In this document: piece by piece, positions 43,279-56,426 of the stretch
How positions within the stretch are numbered: position 1 is the first letter of the stretch
Layout of the letters: the number at the start of each line of letters is the position of its first letter
DNA from: Nocardioides panaciterrulae
GTDB lineage: Bacteria > Actinomycetota > Actinomycetes > Propionibacteriales > Nocardioidaceae
NCBI RefSeq assembly: GCF_013409645.1
Contig: NZ_JACCBG010000001.1
Coordinates: 2,163,501 to 2,227,500 of the forward strand
Direction: 5' to 3'
Length of the DNA: 64,000 nt
The notes under the pieces: generated by a model
What the model saw: only the letters and a program-made list of their open reading frames with translations
Databases searched by the model: none
What the model was told of the DNA's origin: nothing
Position numbers and translations under genes: made by a program

Positions 43279-44764
43279 GGCTCTTCTTACTTCAGGTGGG
43301 GGTGGCTGAGCCCGCCGCCGATGAGCAGCATGCGTAGGCGGTAGTTCTCGCGGTTGCGGAATCCTCTGGCCACGCGTCGATGGAGCTCGATCAGGCCGTT
43401 GATGGCCTCTGTGCCGCCGTTGTTGGATCGGCCGGTCTCGAAGTAGGCCAGGAACGCCTCTTTCCAGCGCTTCAGTGTGCGACCGAGTCGGGCCATCTCG
43501 GGGACCGGGCAGGTCGGGAACGAGTCGAGGATCTTGGTCGCGATCTTGCGGCCCTCGGCCGGATCGGGGTGGCGGTAGGCGGTGCGGAGTTGTTGGGCGC
43601 ACGACCAGGCGATCCAGACCTGCAGGTGCTCATCGGGTCTGGCTGCGATGGCTTTCTCGAATCTGGCCCACTGCTTGTCGGTGAGCTTCTCCGCGCCCGC
43701 GCGCAGCAGTTTCTGGATGCCGTAGAGCGGGTCGCCCTTGCGGCCGCGGCGACCCAGGGTCTCTTGCTGGACCCGGCGCCGGCACTCATCGACCGCGGCG
43801 GTGCCGAGCTTCACGACATGGAACGCATCAACCACCGCGACGGCGTCCTCGAGCTTGTCGTCGATCGCGGTCTTGTAGCCCTGGAAAGGGTCCAGGGCGG
43901 CGACCTTCACGCCGTCGCGGAAGGCGTTGCCGCGTTCTTCGAGCCAGTCGGCGTAGGCCTTGCCGGATCGGCCCGGGACCAGGTCGAGCAGCCGCGCACG
44001 CACGCGTCCTTCCTGGTCACGACTCAGGTCGACCATCCCGGTGAGCTCTTTCGGGCCGCGGCCGCCGTCCTTGATCGGTCTGGTCGAGACGTGGTGCCAG
44101 ATGTGTTCGTCCACGCCCAGGCTGGTGACGTTCTCGAAGCGTGCCGGGTCGACGGCCATGGCCTCGAGCAGCGGCTCGATCGAGCGCCATAGCGTGCGCC
44201 AGGTCGTGCCGAGCTGCCGCGCGAGGCCGGCGACCGAGGCGTGCTCGCGGCGGAGCTGGTTGATCGCCCACCAGCACGCACGCACCGTCAGCAACGCCCG
44301 CGGGCCCGCCAGATCCTCGCGCTGTTCGGTGAACGACCTGGCCGTGCACTTCTCCTCGCCGCAGCGCCACGTTCGTTTGCGCCAGACCAGCCGGACCGGG
44401 CGCCCGAAGCAGGGCACGTCGATCAGGCGCACGTCGCGTCGACCGTGGCTGTGTGCGATCACCCCACACCTACGACAGCCCGTCGGCTCAGGCGGTGTCT
44501 CGACAACGACACGGACCGCGCCGGCGTGTTCGCCGACGCCGATGACGTGGAACCCATCGAGGCCGACGAGGAGGTCACACCGGTCGCAGTAGCAGGAGCG
44601 TTGAGAACGTGGGCGCGCGCGGTCGCACGCCGTAGGCTCGAGCATCGTCGAGGCCTTTCGGTCGGTCAGCTTGGTCGCTACCGATCCTGGAAGGCCTCGA
44701 CCCCTGTCTGGGTCAGGCGCTCAGGTCGTGTCGCTCACTGCCCCCACCGCAGGTAAGAAGAGCC
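43279..44764 (-). mobile_element. ISL3-family insertion sequence (1486 bp)
   Basis: Complete element. Imperfect terminal inverted repeats of about 24 bases (43279-43302 and 44741-44764) begin with GGCTCTTCTTAC and share GGTGGGGG; 21 of 24 positions match. It is flanked by the 8-base duplication GCCAACGC. One transposase gene fills most of it on the minus strand. The intact repeats, intact transposase and perfect duplication indicate a recent insertion. I cannot tell whether further copies exist in the genome. Confidence 0.95.
43287..44645 (-). CDS. ISL3 family transposase
   Basis: 452 residues, typical for ISL3. The N-terminus has zinc-finger-like cysteines (CYCDRCD and TGCRRCG with later CGEEKC), then a helix-turn-helix part (ASVAGLARQLGTTWRTLWRS). 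The DDE catalytic domain shows LGVDEHIWHHV (first Asp), VAALDPFQGYKTAI and VVDAFHVVKLG (second Asp region), and SNNGGTEAINGLIELHRRV (Glu). It moves the surrounding element. ATG 44645; the 119 bases between it and the right end should hold the promoter. The gene is intact. Confidence 0.95.
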   Translation of the reverse strand: MLEPTACDRARPRSQRSCYCDRCDLLVGLDGFHVIGVGEHAGAVRVVVETPPEPTGCRRCGVIAHSHGRRDVRLIDVPCFGRPVRLVWRKRTWRCGEEKCTARSFTEQREDLAGPRALLTVRACWWAINQLRREHASVAGLARQLGTTWRTLWRSIEPLLEAMAVDPARFENVTSLGVDEHIWHHVSTRPIKDGGRGPKELTGMVDLSRDQEGRVRARLLDLVPGRSGKAYADWLEERGNAFRDGVKVAALDPFQGYKTAIDDKLEDAVAVVDAFHVVKLGTAAVDECRRRVQQETLGRRGRKGDPLYGIQKLLRAGAEKLTDKQWARFEKAIAARPDEHLQVWIAWSCAQQLRTAYRHPDPAEGRKIATKILDSFPTCPVPEMARLGRTLKRWKEAFLAYFETGRSNNGGTEAINGLIELHRRVARGFRNRENYRLRMLLIGGGLSHPHLK

Positions 44765-44772
44765 GCCAACGC
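44765..44772. repeat. Target-site duplication, right copy
   Basis: GCCAACGC, identical to 43271-43278, directly after the right inverted repeat of the ISL3 element. Confidence 0.95.
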
Positions 44773-46336
44773 CCTGATGCTGTCGTACCCGAAGGAGGAG
44801 CCCAACACGGCCGCGTCCTGCACCGTGCGCCGCTCCAGCGGCGAGAGGGTGTCCAGGCGGGCGGCGATCAACGTCTGCAGCGAGGTGGGGGTCGCCAAAC
44901 GGTCGAGGTCGACCACCGCGTGGGCCTGGTCGACGAAGACATGGCGACCGTCGCGCGCGACCACCGCGTCCTGGTCGATGAGGGATCGCACCAGCTCCAG
45001 CGCGTACAGGGGCACCCCCTCGGCGCGGCCCACCAGCGCCGCCCGCGCCCGGCCGGGGAGGTCCGCGACGAGTGCGTCGACCACCGCCGCCATGGCGTCG
45101 TCGCCCAACGGTGCGAGCTCGACCAGCGTCGCCCCGCGTGCCCGGACCAGCCCCGGACGCCGGTCGAGCAGCTCCGAGCGGGTGAACACCATCATGAACA
45201 GCCGGGCGCGGGTGGTTCGCAGCAGGTGCTCGATGAGGTCGAGCAGGCCGTCGTCGGCGTGCTGGGCGTCCTCGAACAGCAGCGCGACCGGCTTGTCGCC
45301 GGCCACCCGCTCCAGGAACGTCGTCCACGCACTGAACAGGTCGGTGCGGTCGAAGGAGCCGGTGCCGCCGCCGGAGACCAGGGCGAGGAGGCGAGGCGTG
45401 AGCCACGCGGCCTCCTCCGCGTTCCGCGCGACGGACGCGACCCCGTGCCGGACCTTGTCCTCCACGGTGGACGCGTCGTCGCCCTCGGCCAAATGCAGGC
45501 GGGACCGGACCATCTCGGCGAACGCCCAGAAGGCCCCGCCGTCGCCGTACGACGGGCAGCGGCCGCGATGCCAGAACAGCTCGTCGTCGATGCCGTCGGT
45601 GTACTTGTCGAACTCCCAGCCCAACCGGCTCTTCCCGATGCCGGCGATGCCGCTCACCACGACCAGGCGCGCCCGGCCGTCGGCCTGGGTGGCGTGGAAG
45701 AGCTCCTTGGCCTGCCGGAGCTCGGCGTCCCGGCCCGCCATCGGCGCCTGCAGGCCGTCGACACGCTGGGCGCCCCCGGCCGAGGCCACGACCATGTCCG
45801 CGCGGTGCAGCCGGACCGGTTCGCTCTTGCCCTTGAGCAGGTGCTCCCCCATGTCGGAGAAGGCGACGGTGGCCTCGGTCAGCCAGCGGGTCTCCTGGTC
45901 GACCCACACCGTGCCGGGCGTCGCGGCCGCCTGCACCCTGGCCGCGGTGTTGACGGCGTCGCCGGCCACCATGCCCTCGTGCAGGGCGCCGAGCGTGACC
46001 GCGACCGGCCCGGTGACCAGGCCCACGCGCAGCGCGAGGTCGGGGGCACCGACGCTCGCGCCGAGGGCGGTGACCTCGGCGACCAGGTCGAGCCCGGCCC
46101 GGACCGCCCGCTCGGCGTCGTCCTCGTGCGAGAGCGGGACGCCCCACACCGCCATCACGGCGTCGCCGATGAACTTCTCGATGGTGCCGCCGTACCGGCC
46201 GACGACGGTCCGTGCCGTCGCGAAGTAGGTGCTCAGCAGCTCGCGGACGTCCTCGGGATCGCGGGCCTCGGCCAGGGTCGTGAACCCGACCAGGTCGCCG
46301 AACAGCACCGTGGTCGTCCGCCGCTCGGAGACCGGA

Positions 46337-46384
46337 CCGTTCGCCGGGCCGTTCGCCGGGCCGTTCGCCGGGCCGTTCGCCGGG
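46337..46384. repeat. 12-base tandem repeat (4 copies) in the cyclase gene
   Basis: Four perfect copies of CCGTTCGCCGGG encode repeated Gly-Pro-Ala-Asn on the minus strand in the linker between zinc ribbons and cyclase domain. A whole number of codons is kept, so copy number can vary without a frameshift. Confidence 0.9.
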
Positions 46385-46703
46385 CCCGGGCCCGTCGTGG
46401 CCGAGAGCCCGGCCCTGAGCGTGGCCGAGGGGATGCCGGCGGGGCCGTCCAGTCCGGCGCCGCACTCCATGCAGAACCTGCCGCCCGGCGCCGGATGACC
46501 GCAGGAGGGGCACGCCCGGGTGAGGCCCGATCCGCACTCGGGGCAGAACTTGGCCGTGACGGGACTCGTGGTCTGGCAGGTGGCGCACTGCAGCGGCAAG
46601 GGTGGTCCTCCGGCGGTGGCCGCGCCCGACACGCGGCCTGCCCAGCAACGTACAGCGGCGCCGGCCCCGCCAACCCGGTTTCGGGCAGGGAGCGCCGGAC
46701 CCG

Positions 46704-47585
46704 TCAGGCGTCCAGCACGAGCCCCTCGTACGCCGCGACGACCGCCAGGTCCTCGCCGGCCAGCTCGCGGGCGTGCCGCTCGATCGCGTCCACCTCGTCG
46801 TCGGTGCGCCGCGGGTCGTGGTGGAACAGCACCAGGGTGCGGACCCCGGCCTCGCGCGCGACCGCGACGTCGTACTCGACCGTGGCGTGACCGAGGTAGG
46901 CCAGCTCGGGGAACTGGGAGGCGAGGTGCTGGGCGTCGGTGACCAGCAGGTCGGCCCCCGCGGCCAGCTCGAGGATCGCGTCGTGGTGCTCGCCCTGGCC
47001 GTGCGGGCCGGGCCCGAGCGAGCTCGGACTGTGGTCGGACAGGTAGGCCACCGAGGCGCCGTCGTGGCTCACCCGGTAGCCGAAGGTGCGCCCACCCTTG
47101 TGCGGGATCTCGCGGGCGAGCACCTCGAGGCCCTCGAGGCGGTGCTCGCCCTCCTCGAGGCCGTGGAAGGACCAGCCGGCCCCGAGCTCGGCCGGCACGA
47201 TCGGGAAGTGCGGCGGGGAGAAGCAGCGCTCGAGCACCCCCTCCGCGTCGGTGCCCTGCTCGGGCAGGTAGAGGTCGATGCGCGAGGCCTCCCGGCCCCC
47301 GACGAAGAACGGCAGGCCGTGGGTGTGGTCCCAGTGCAGGTGCCCCAGCAGGATCGACCCGGTGAACGGCCGGCCCTCGAGCAGCGGGGTGACCGCGGTC
47401 AGGCCGGTGCCGGCGTCGAGCAGCAGCTCCGGGGCCCGGTCGCCGCGCGAGATCGCCACGCAGGAGGTGTGCCCGCCGTACCGCACGAAGTCCGGACCCG
47501 GCGCCGGCGTGGAGCCGCGCACCCCGCAGAACGTGACCCTGAGCCGGTCGGCGGCCGCCGCGTCGGGGCTCATCCGGGCGCTCAT
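46704..47585 (-). CDS. MBL-fold metal-dependent hydrolase
   Basis: 293 residues. The N-terminus VTFCGVRGSTPAPGPDFVRYGG and the metal site LLGHLHWDHTHGLPF (HxHxDH) are typical of the phnP/cAMP-phosphodiesterase-like MBL group; later elements are DAGTGLTA, SDHSP and FHHDPRRTD. Substrate unknown; the group includes cyclic-nucleotide phosphodiesterases. That would be of interest beside a class III cyclase gene, but the link is speculative. Its start overlaps the NUDIX gene stop by four bases. Confidence 0.85.
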   Translation of the reverse strand: MSARMSPDAAAADRLRVTFCGVRGSTPAPGPDFVRYGGHTSCVAISRGDRAPELLLDAGTGLTAVTPLLEGRPFTGSILLGHLHWDHTHGLPFFVGGREASRIDLYLPEQGTDAEGVLERCFSPPHFPIVPAELGAGWSFHGLEEGEHRLEGLEVLAREIPHKGGRTFGYRVSHDGASVAYLSDHSPSSLGPGPHGQGEHHDAILELAAGADLLVTDAQHLASQFPELAYLGHATVEYDVAVAREAGVRTLVLFHHDPRRTDDEVDAIERHARELAGEDLAVVAAYEGLVLDA

Positions 47586-48178
47586 CCGGGGGTCACCAGG
47601 CCCCGGGCGTGGGCCATGAGGACCGCGAGGATCACCGGCGCGTCCCCGATCCGGCCGTCGAGCACGGCGGCCCGCAGCTCCTCGAACGGCACCCAGAAGG
47701 TCTCCATGTCGGCCTCCTCGTGCTCCAGCACGAAGTCACCGCGGTCGGCCGCCCGCAGGTCCCGGGCGAGGAAGAAGTGCATCTGCTCATCCGAGATGCC
47801 CGGCGAGGAGTACGCCGAGGTCAGCCGGGTCCACTCCCCCGCCTCGAGGGCGGCCTCCTCGACCAGCTCCCGGCGGGCCACCTCCAGCGGGTCCTCGCCC
47901 TCGACGTCGCACAACCCCGCGGGGAGCTCGACGAAGCGCCGCTGCGCCGCGTGGCGGTACTGCCGCAGGCACAGCACCCGGTCCTCGTCGTCGACCGCGA
48001 GGATGATCACCGCGCCCGGGTGCTCCAGCACCAGCCGCCGGAACGGCTCCTTGTCGGTGTGCCCGGGACGCTGCACGTGGTCGGCGCGCAGCGCCATCAC
48101 CCAGTCGTCGCGGTGGAGGTCGGTGCTCGAGGTGACCGGCCACTCCTCCGGCTCATCGGTCAATGGCGGCGTCGACAT
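47582..48178 (-). CDS. NUDIX hydrolase (ADP-ribose pyrophosphatase-like)
   Basis: 198 residues from ATG 48178; the very long upstream frame is an antisense shadow of pepN. The Nudix box is GEDPLEVARRELVEEAALEAG, with catalytic glutamates, and the preceding ELPAGLCD and following YSSPGISDEQMHFFLARDL match ADP-ribose pyrophosphatases. It is the Rv1700 equivalent, normally next to pyrG; here pepN lies between. It shares its promoter region with the divergent pepN gene (60 bases between starts). Confidence 0.92.
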   Translation of the reverse strand: MSTPPLTDEPEEWPVTSSTDLHRDDWVMALRADHVQRPGHTDKEPFRRLVLEHPGAVIILAVDDEDRVLCLRQYRHAAQRRFVELPAGLCDVEGEDPLEVARRELVEEAALEAGEWTRLTSAYSSPGISDEQMHFFLARDLRAADRGDFVLEHEEADMETFWVPFEELRAAVLDGRIGDAPVILAVLMAHARGLVTPG

Positions 48179-48238
48179 GGCCGTGACGCTACCGTGCAGG
48201 GCGGGCGACCACCGCCCGAACCCGACGGAGGAGACAGC

Positions 48239-50710
48239 ATGACGCAGGGCCACAACGCCCCCCGGATCCGCAGCCTGACCAGGGAGGAGGCCGAGGCCCG
48301 CGCGGCCCTGGTCGAGGTCGAGCGCTATGACATCGAGGTCGACATGCGCGGCCTGTTCGAGGGCGAGGTGCTGCAGTCGACCTCCACCGTCAGGTTCCGC
48401 TGCCGCCAGCCCGGCGCCGCCACGTTCGTCGACTGCGCGGCCGACGTCAGGTCGGCCACGCTCAACGGCCGCGAGCTGGACCTCGACAGCATCGAGGGCG
48501 GCCGGATCCCGCTGAGCGACCTGCAGGCCGAGAACACCCTGGTGGTCGCCGCCGCCCAGTCCGACACCGGCAGCGGCGCGGGCATCCTGCGCACCGTCGA
48601 CCCCTCCGACAAGCTCGTCTACGTCTGGACCTCCTTCGAGGCCGACGACGCGCGCCGGGCCTGGGCGTGCTTCGACCAGCCGGACCTCAAGGCGCCGCAC
48701 GCGTTCACGGTGCTCGCGCACGAGACGTGGACGGTCACCAGCAACGGCGCGCCGAGCTCGGTCGAGGACGCCGCCGACGGCGGTCGACGGTGGACCTTCC
48801 CCGACACCCCGAAGCTCTCGACCTACGTCGTGGTGGTCAACGCCGGGCCGTTCCACGAGCTGCGCCAGGAGCGGGACGGCTACTCGCTCGGCCTCTACTG
48901 CCGGCAGTCCCTCAAGCAGTACCTCGAGCGGGACGCCGGCGAGCTGTTCGACGTCACCGCGGCCGGGCTCGCGTTCTTCGGCGACCGCTTCGGGCAGCCG
49001 TTCCCCCAGGAGCGCTACGACCAGGTGTTCGTGCCGAACATGGGTGGCGCCATGGAGAACTGGGGGTGCGTGACCTGGACCGACAGCGTGCTCTACCGCA
49101 GCACCCCCACCTACGGGCAGCGCGCCGGCGTCGCCGCGGTGCTGCTGCACGAGATGGCGCACATGTGGTTCGGCGACCTGGTGACCATGCGGTGGTGGGA
49201 CGACCTGTGGCTCAACGAGGCCTTCGCCTCGTGGGCCTCGACGTTCGCCGCGGTCAACGCCACCGAGTACACCGACGGCTGGGCGACCTTCCTGGCCGGG
49301 CTGAAGCTGACCGGCTACCAGATGGACATGGGACCGGCCTCCCACCCGATCCGCGGCGACGTCCCGGACGTGGAGCAGGCGATGGCGAACTTCGACGCGA
49401 TCACCTACGTCAAGGGCGAGAGCGTGCTCAAGCAGCTGGTCGCCTACGTCGGGGAGGACGCGTTCGTCGAGGGCCTGCGCTCCTACTTCCGGGAGCACGC
49501 GTGGGGCAACACCCGCCTCGCCGACCTGATGACGGCCGTCGGCGCGGCCGCGGGCCGCGACCTCACCGACTGGACCACGGCCTGGTTCGACCGGTCCGGC
49601 ACCGACACGCTGGTGCTGCGCGGCACCGACCTGCAGGCCTTCGGCCCCGACGGCCAGGACCCCCGGCCGCACCACCTCCGGATCGGCGCCTACCGCCGCT
49701 CCCCCGACGGCCAGGGCCTCGAGCCGGCCGGCTCGGTACAGGTCGAGACCGCCGGCGTCCGCACCCCGGTGGAGGGGCTCCCGGAGGGCGCCGACCTCTA
49801 CCTGGTCAACGACCAGGACCTGACCTTCGCCGCGGTGCGCACCGACGAGGACTCCTTGCGGACCATGCTCGAGGCGGCCGGCAGCCTGCCCGAGCCGGTG
49901 TCGCGGGCGCTGGCCGTGACCACCGCGTGGGACATGTTGCTCAAGGGCGAGCTCTCGACCGACGAGCTGCTCACCTGCGTGCTGGGCGTGCTCGGCACCG
50001 AGCGCAGCCCCGGCGTGGTCGAGCCGTTCTTGGCGCTGGCCCTGCGTGCCGCCGAGCAGTGGAGCCCGCTTCCCGCCGTACCCAGCCAGCTCGCGCGCCT
50101 GGCGACGGTCGCCGCCGGGCTGGCCGAGGACCCCGAGCACCGCACGCCGGCCCTGCGCACGCTGGCCGCCTCGGCCACCGAGCCCGCCCACTTCGAGCTG
50201 CTGTCCCGGGCCGCGGAGGACAACACCGACCTGGCCTGGCGGATGCTGGTGCGCCGCGCCGCGCTCGGGGAGTACGACGCCGCCGCGGTCGAGGCGTTGC
50301 TCGCGCGCGACGCCGACCCGGACGCCCGCGTGCGCGCCCTCGGCGTGACCGCGGCCCGCCCCGAGGAGTCGGCGAAGGCCGAGGTGTGGGCGGAGATCTG
50401 GGAGAAGCGGTCGATCCCGGCCGGCCAGCCCCTCTTCGGCCTGGCCCAGTGCTTCTGGCGGCCCACCCAGCACGACCTGCTGCTGCCGTGGACCCACCGC
50501 TACCTCGACGAGGTGGGCACGCTCGCCGGCGGTGGCGGCATGCTCGCGGCCGGGTCCCTGGTGCGCAGCACCATGCCCACGACGGCCGACGAGGCCTGGC
50601 TGGAGCGGGCCCGGGCGATGGCCGCCGAGCCCGACCAGAACCCGAGCCTGCGCTCGGCCCTGCTCACCGGGGCCGACACCCTGGCCCGGGTGCTCCGCGC
50701 CCGCGGCTGA
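48239..50710 (+). CDS. pepN: Aminopeptidase N (M1 family)
   Basis: 823 residues from ATG 48239, with GGAGGAG five bases upstream. The M1 signatures are complete: GGAMENWG (substrate N-terminus recognition) and LLHEMAHMWFGDLV (HExxH zinc site) with the third ligand in WLNEAFASWAS. The C-terminal helical domain runs to the end. It removes N-terminal residues from peptides in the cytoplasm. It is the only plus-strand gene in this stretch, placed inside an otherwise conserved minus-strand block, so it was probably inserted or inverted at some time. Confidence 0.96.
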   Translation: MTQGHNAPRIRSLTREEAEARAALVEVERYDIEVDMRGLFEGEVLQSTSTVRFRCRQPGAATFVDCAADVRSATLNGRELDLDSIEGGRIPLSDLQAENTLVVAAAQSDTGSGAGILRTVDPSDKLVYVWTSFEADDARRAWACFDQPDLKAPHAFTVLAHETWTVTSNGAPSSVEDAADGGRRWTFPDTPKLSTYVVVVNAGPFHELRQERDGYSLGLYCRQSLKQYLERDAGELFDVTAAGLAFFGDRFGQPFPQERYDQVFVPNMGGAMENWGCVTWTDSVLYRSTPTYGQRAGVAAVLLHEMAHMWFGDLVTMRWWDDLWLNEAFASWASTFAAVNATEYTDGWATFLAGLKLTGYQMDMGPASHPIRGDVPDVEQAMANFDAITYVKGESVLKQLVAYVGEDAFVEGLRSYFREHAWGNTRLADLMTAVGAAAGRDLTDWTTAWFDRSGTDTLVLRGTDLQAFGPDGQDPRPHHLRIGAYRRSPDGQGLEPAGSVQVETAGVRTPVEGLPEGADLYLVNDQDLTFAAVRTDEDSLRTMLEAAGSLPEPVSRALAVTTAWDMLLKGELSTDELLTCVLGVLGTERSPGVVEPFLALALRAAEQWSPLPAVPSQLARLATVAAGLAEDPEHRTPALRTLAASATEPAHFELLSRAAEDNTDLAWRMLVRRAALGEYDAAAVEALLARDADPDARVRALGVTAARPEESAKAEVWAEIWEKRSIPAGQPLFGLAQCFWRPTQHDLLLPWTHRYLDEVGTLAGGGGMLAAGSLVRSTMPTTADEAWLERARAMAAEPDQNPSLRSALLTGADTLARVLRARG

Positions 50711-50728
50711 GCCGACACCCCTTCAGAA

Positions 50729-50782
50729 CGCCGAGTCGGCGCTCGTTGACACCTTCGGGCGTCAACGAGCGCCGACTCGGCG
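50729..50782. terminator. Bidirectional terminator: perfect 22-bp inverted repeat
   Basis: Arms 50729-50750 and 50761-50782 are perfect complements, with a ten-base loop ACCTTCGGGC. The element lies between the convergent pepN and pyrG genes and should end transcription from both. Its length and perfection are unusual for a plain terminator, and a dispersed palindromic repeat is possible. Confidence 0.8.
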
Positions 50783-50787
50783 GGGGG

Positions 50788-54583
<3,796 letters not shown>

Positions 54584-54677
54584 GACCGATCCATGGTGCC
54601 AAAGGTCCAGACCGGCCCCCGGCAATGCCGTACGCCGGGCGCGTCGCCCCGAGCGCGTCGCCCGGGCCAGGGCGGGG

Positions 54678-56426
54678 TCAGCCGGGCGCGCGGGTCGACC
54701 GGGCGACCTCGAGCAGCTCCCGGGCGTGCGCGAGCGCGGTGTCGGAGTCGGTCAGGCCGGCCAGCATCCGGGACAGCTCGCGCTCGCGCTCCTCGGCGCC
54801 GAGGACGCTCAGCCCCGAGCTCGTGACGGTGCCGTCGGAGGACTTGGCCACGACGACGTGCCGGTCGGCGTACGCCGCGACCTGGGGCAGGTGGGTCACC
54901 ACCAGGACCTGCGCGTCCTGGGCCAACCGGGCCAGGCGCCGCCCCACCTCGACCGCCGCGGCCCCGCCGACCCCGGCGTCGACCTCGTCGAAGACGAAGG
55001 TGGGCACGGGACTGGTGCCGGCCAGCGCGACCTCGAGCGCCAGCATCACCCGCGAGAGCTCGCCGCCGGAGGCGCCCTTGTTCAGCGGGCGCGGCTCACT
55101 GCCGGTGTTGGCCGCGAGCAACAGCTCGACCTCGTCGAGGCCGGAGGACCCGAAGCGCAGCCACCGGTCGCCCACCTGCAGCGGCTGGGGGCCGTCGACG
55201 CCGGGGTCCTGATCGACCTGGCGCACCTCGACCTCGAGCCGGGCGTGGGGCATGGCGAGCAGCGTCAGCTCCTCGGTGACCTCGCCCGCGAGCCGGACGG
55301 CCGCGGCGGCGCGCGCGGCGGACAGGGCGGTGCCGGTCTCGGCGAGCTGCGCCCGCAGCGCGCGCTGGTCGGCGCGCAGCTGCTCGATCCGCTCGTCGGT
55401 GCCGTCGAGCTCCAGGAGCCGTTGGGAGGAGGTCTGCGCCCAGGCGAGCACCTCGTCGATGGTCTCGCCGTACTTGCGGGTGAGAGCACCGAGCGCGGCG
55501 CGCCGCTCCGAGACCGCGGCGAGCCGGGCGGGGTCGGTCTCGACCCGGCTGGCGTAGGACGCCACGTCGGCGGCCAGGTCGGAGAGCAGGTAGGTGATCT
55601 CGGTGAGCCGGTCGGCGAGCTCGCCGGCCTCGGGGTCGTGCGTGCGCACGCCGTCGAGGAGCGAGCGAGCGGCGGCGGTGGTGGCCAGCGCGTCGGGCTG
55701 GTCCTGCTCGCTGGAGAGGGCCTCCCGGGCCTGCTCGGCCGCGGTGCGCAACGTGTCGGCGAACCCGAGGCGCGACTCCTCGGCCGCCAGGGTGGTGTCC
55801 TCGCCCGGCTCCGGGGCGACGGCCTCGATCTCGCCGAGCCCGAAGCGCAGCAGGTCGGCCTCCCGGACCCGGTCCCGGGCACTGGCGACGACCTCGTCGA
55901 GCTCGCGCTCGGTCCGCAGCAGCCGCCCGTGCAGGTCCTGCCACGTCGCCAGCAGCGCGGCGACCCGGTCGCCGCCGAACCGGTCCAGCGCCTCACGCTG
56001 GGCGCGCGGGCGCAGCAGCCGGTGCTGGTCGGACTGCCCGTGCACCGCCACCAGCGGCTCGGCCACGTCGGCCAGCACCGACACCGGCACGGCCGCACCG
56101 CCGACGAAGGCGCGCGAGCGGCCCTCGGCGGAGACGTTGCGCGCGAGGACGACCCGGCCGTCCTCGACCTCGCCACCCGCGTCCTCCACCGCGGCGGCGA
56201 ACGACGCGAGGTTCCCGGCGCGGACCACGCCCTCGATGCGGGCGGTCCTGGCCCCCGAGCGGACGGCCCCACTGTCCGCGCGGCCGCCGAGCAGCAGGCC
56301 CAGCGCGGTCACGATCATGGTCTTGCCGGCGCCGGTCTCACCGGTGATCACGGTCAGCCCGGGACCGAGCTCGAGGGTCGAGGACTCGATCACGCCCAGC
56401 GACCCGATCCGGATCTCCTCAAGCAT
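54678..56426 (-). CDS. recN: DNA repair protein RecN
   Basis: 582 residues, SMC-like architecture. N-terminal LEEIRIGSLGVIESSTLEL and Walker A ITGETGAGKTMIVTALGL; central coiled coil; ABC signature LLNKGASGGELSRVMLALEVAL is read here as NKGASGGELSRVM; Walker B TFVFDEVDAGVGG. RecN acts at double-strand breaks. Its ATG lies within the end of nadK (eight-base overlap), giving tight coupling. No SOS box was seen directly before this cluster. Confidence 0.95.
   Translation of the reverse strand: MLEEIRIGSLGVIESSTLELGPGLTVITGETGAGKTMIVTALGLLLGGRADSGAVRSGARTARIEGVVRAGNLASFAAAVEDAGGEVEDGRVVLARNVSAEGRSRAFVGGAAVPVSVLADVAEPLVAVHGQSDQHRLLRPRAQREALDRFGGDRVAALLATWQDLHGRLLRTERELDEVVASARDRVREADLLRFGLGEIEAVAPEPGEDTTLAAEESRLGFADTLRTAAEQAREALSSEQDQPDALATTAAARSLLDGVRTHDPEAGELADRLTEITYLLSDLAADVASYASRVETDPARLAAVSERRAALGALTRKYGETIDEVLAWAQTSSQRLLELDGTDERIEQLRADQRALRAQLAETGTALSAARAAAAVRLAGEVTEELTLLAMPHARLEVEVRQVDQDPGVDGPQPLQVGDRWLRFGSSGLDEVELLLAANTGSEPRPLNKGASGGELSRVMLALEVALAGTSPVPTFVFDEVDAGVGGAAAVEVGRRLARLAQDAQVLVVTHLPQVAAYADRHVVVAKSSDGTVTSSGLSVLGAEERERELSRMLAGLTDSDTALAHARELLEVARSTRAPG

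Larger units (their letters stand above)
44713..46599 (-). pseudogene. 5' part of an adenylate-cyclase/AAA+ regulator gene split by ISL3 element
   Basis: The start is probably TTG 46599 (GGAGGA six bases upstream); GTG 46632 is an alternative. The N-terminus has two zinc ribbons (CATC...CPEC, CPSCG...CMECG) and a Gly-Pro-Ala-Asn repeat linker. A class III cyclase domain follows (TVLFGDLVGFTTLAEA, GGTIEKFIGDAVMAVWG, metal-binding aspartates present), then an AAA+/STAND ATPase with Walker A SGIAGIGKSRLG and ALLFEDAQHADDG. The gene runs into the element after IRALA and ends at an element-derived stop at 44713. The truncated product would keep the cyclase and ATPase parts but lose the TPR-like sensor. 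Confidence 0.9.

Noticed and set aside
47582..50497. 971-codon minus-strand open frame ending at the NUDIX stop
   Set aside because: Only the last 198 codons are the NUDIX gene; the rest is antisense to pepN, whose HExxH and GAMEN motifs are intact.
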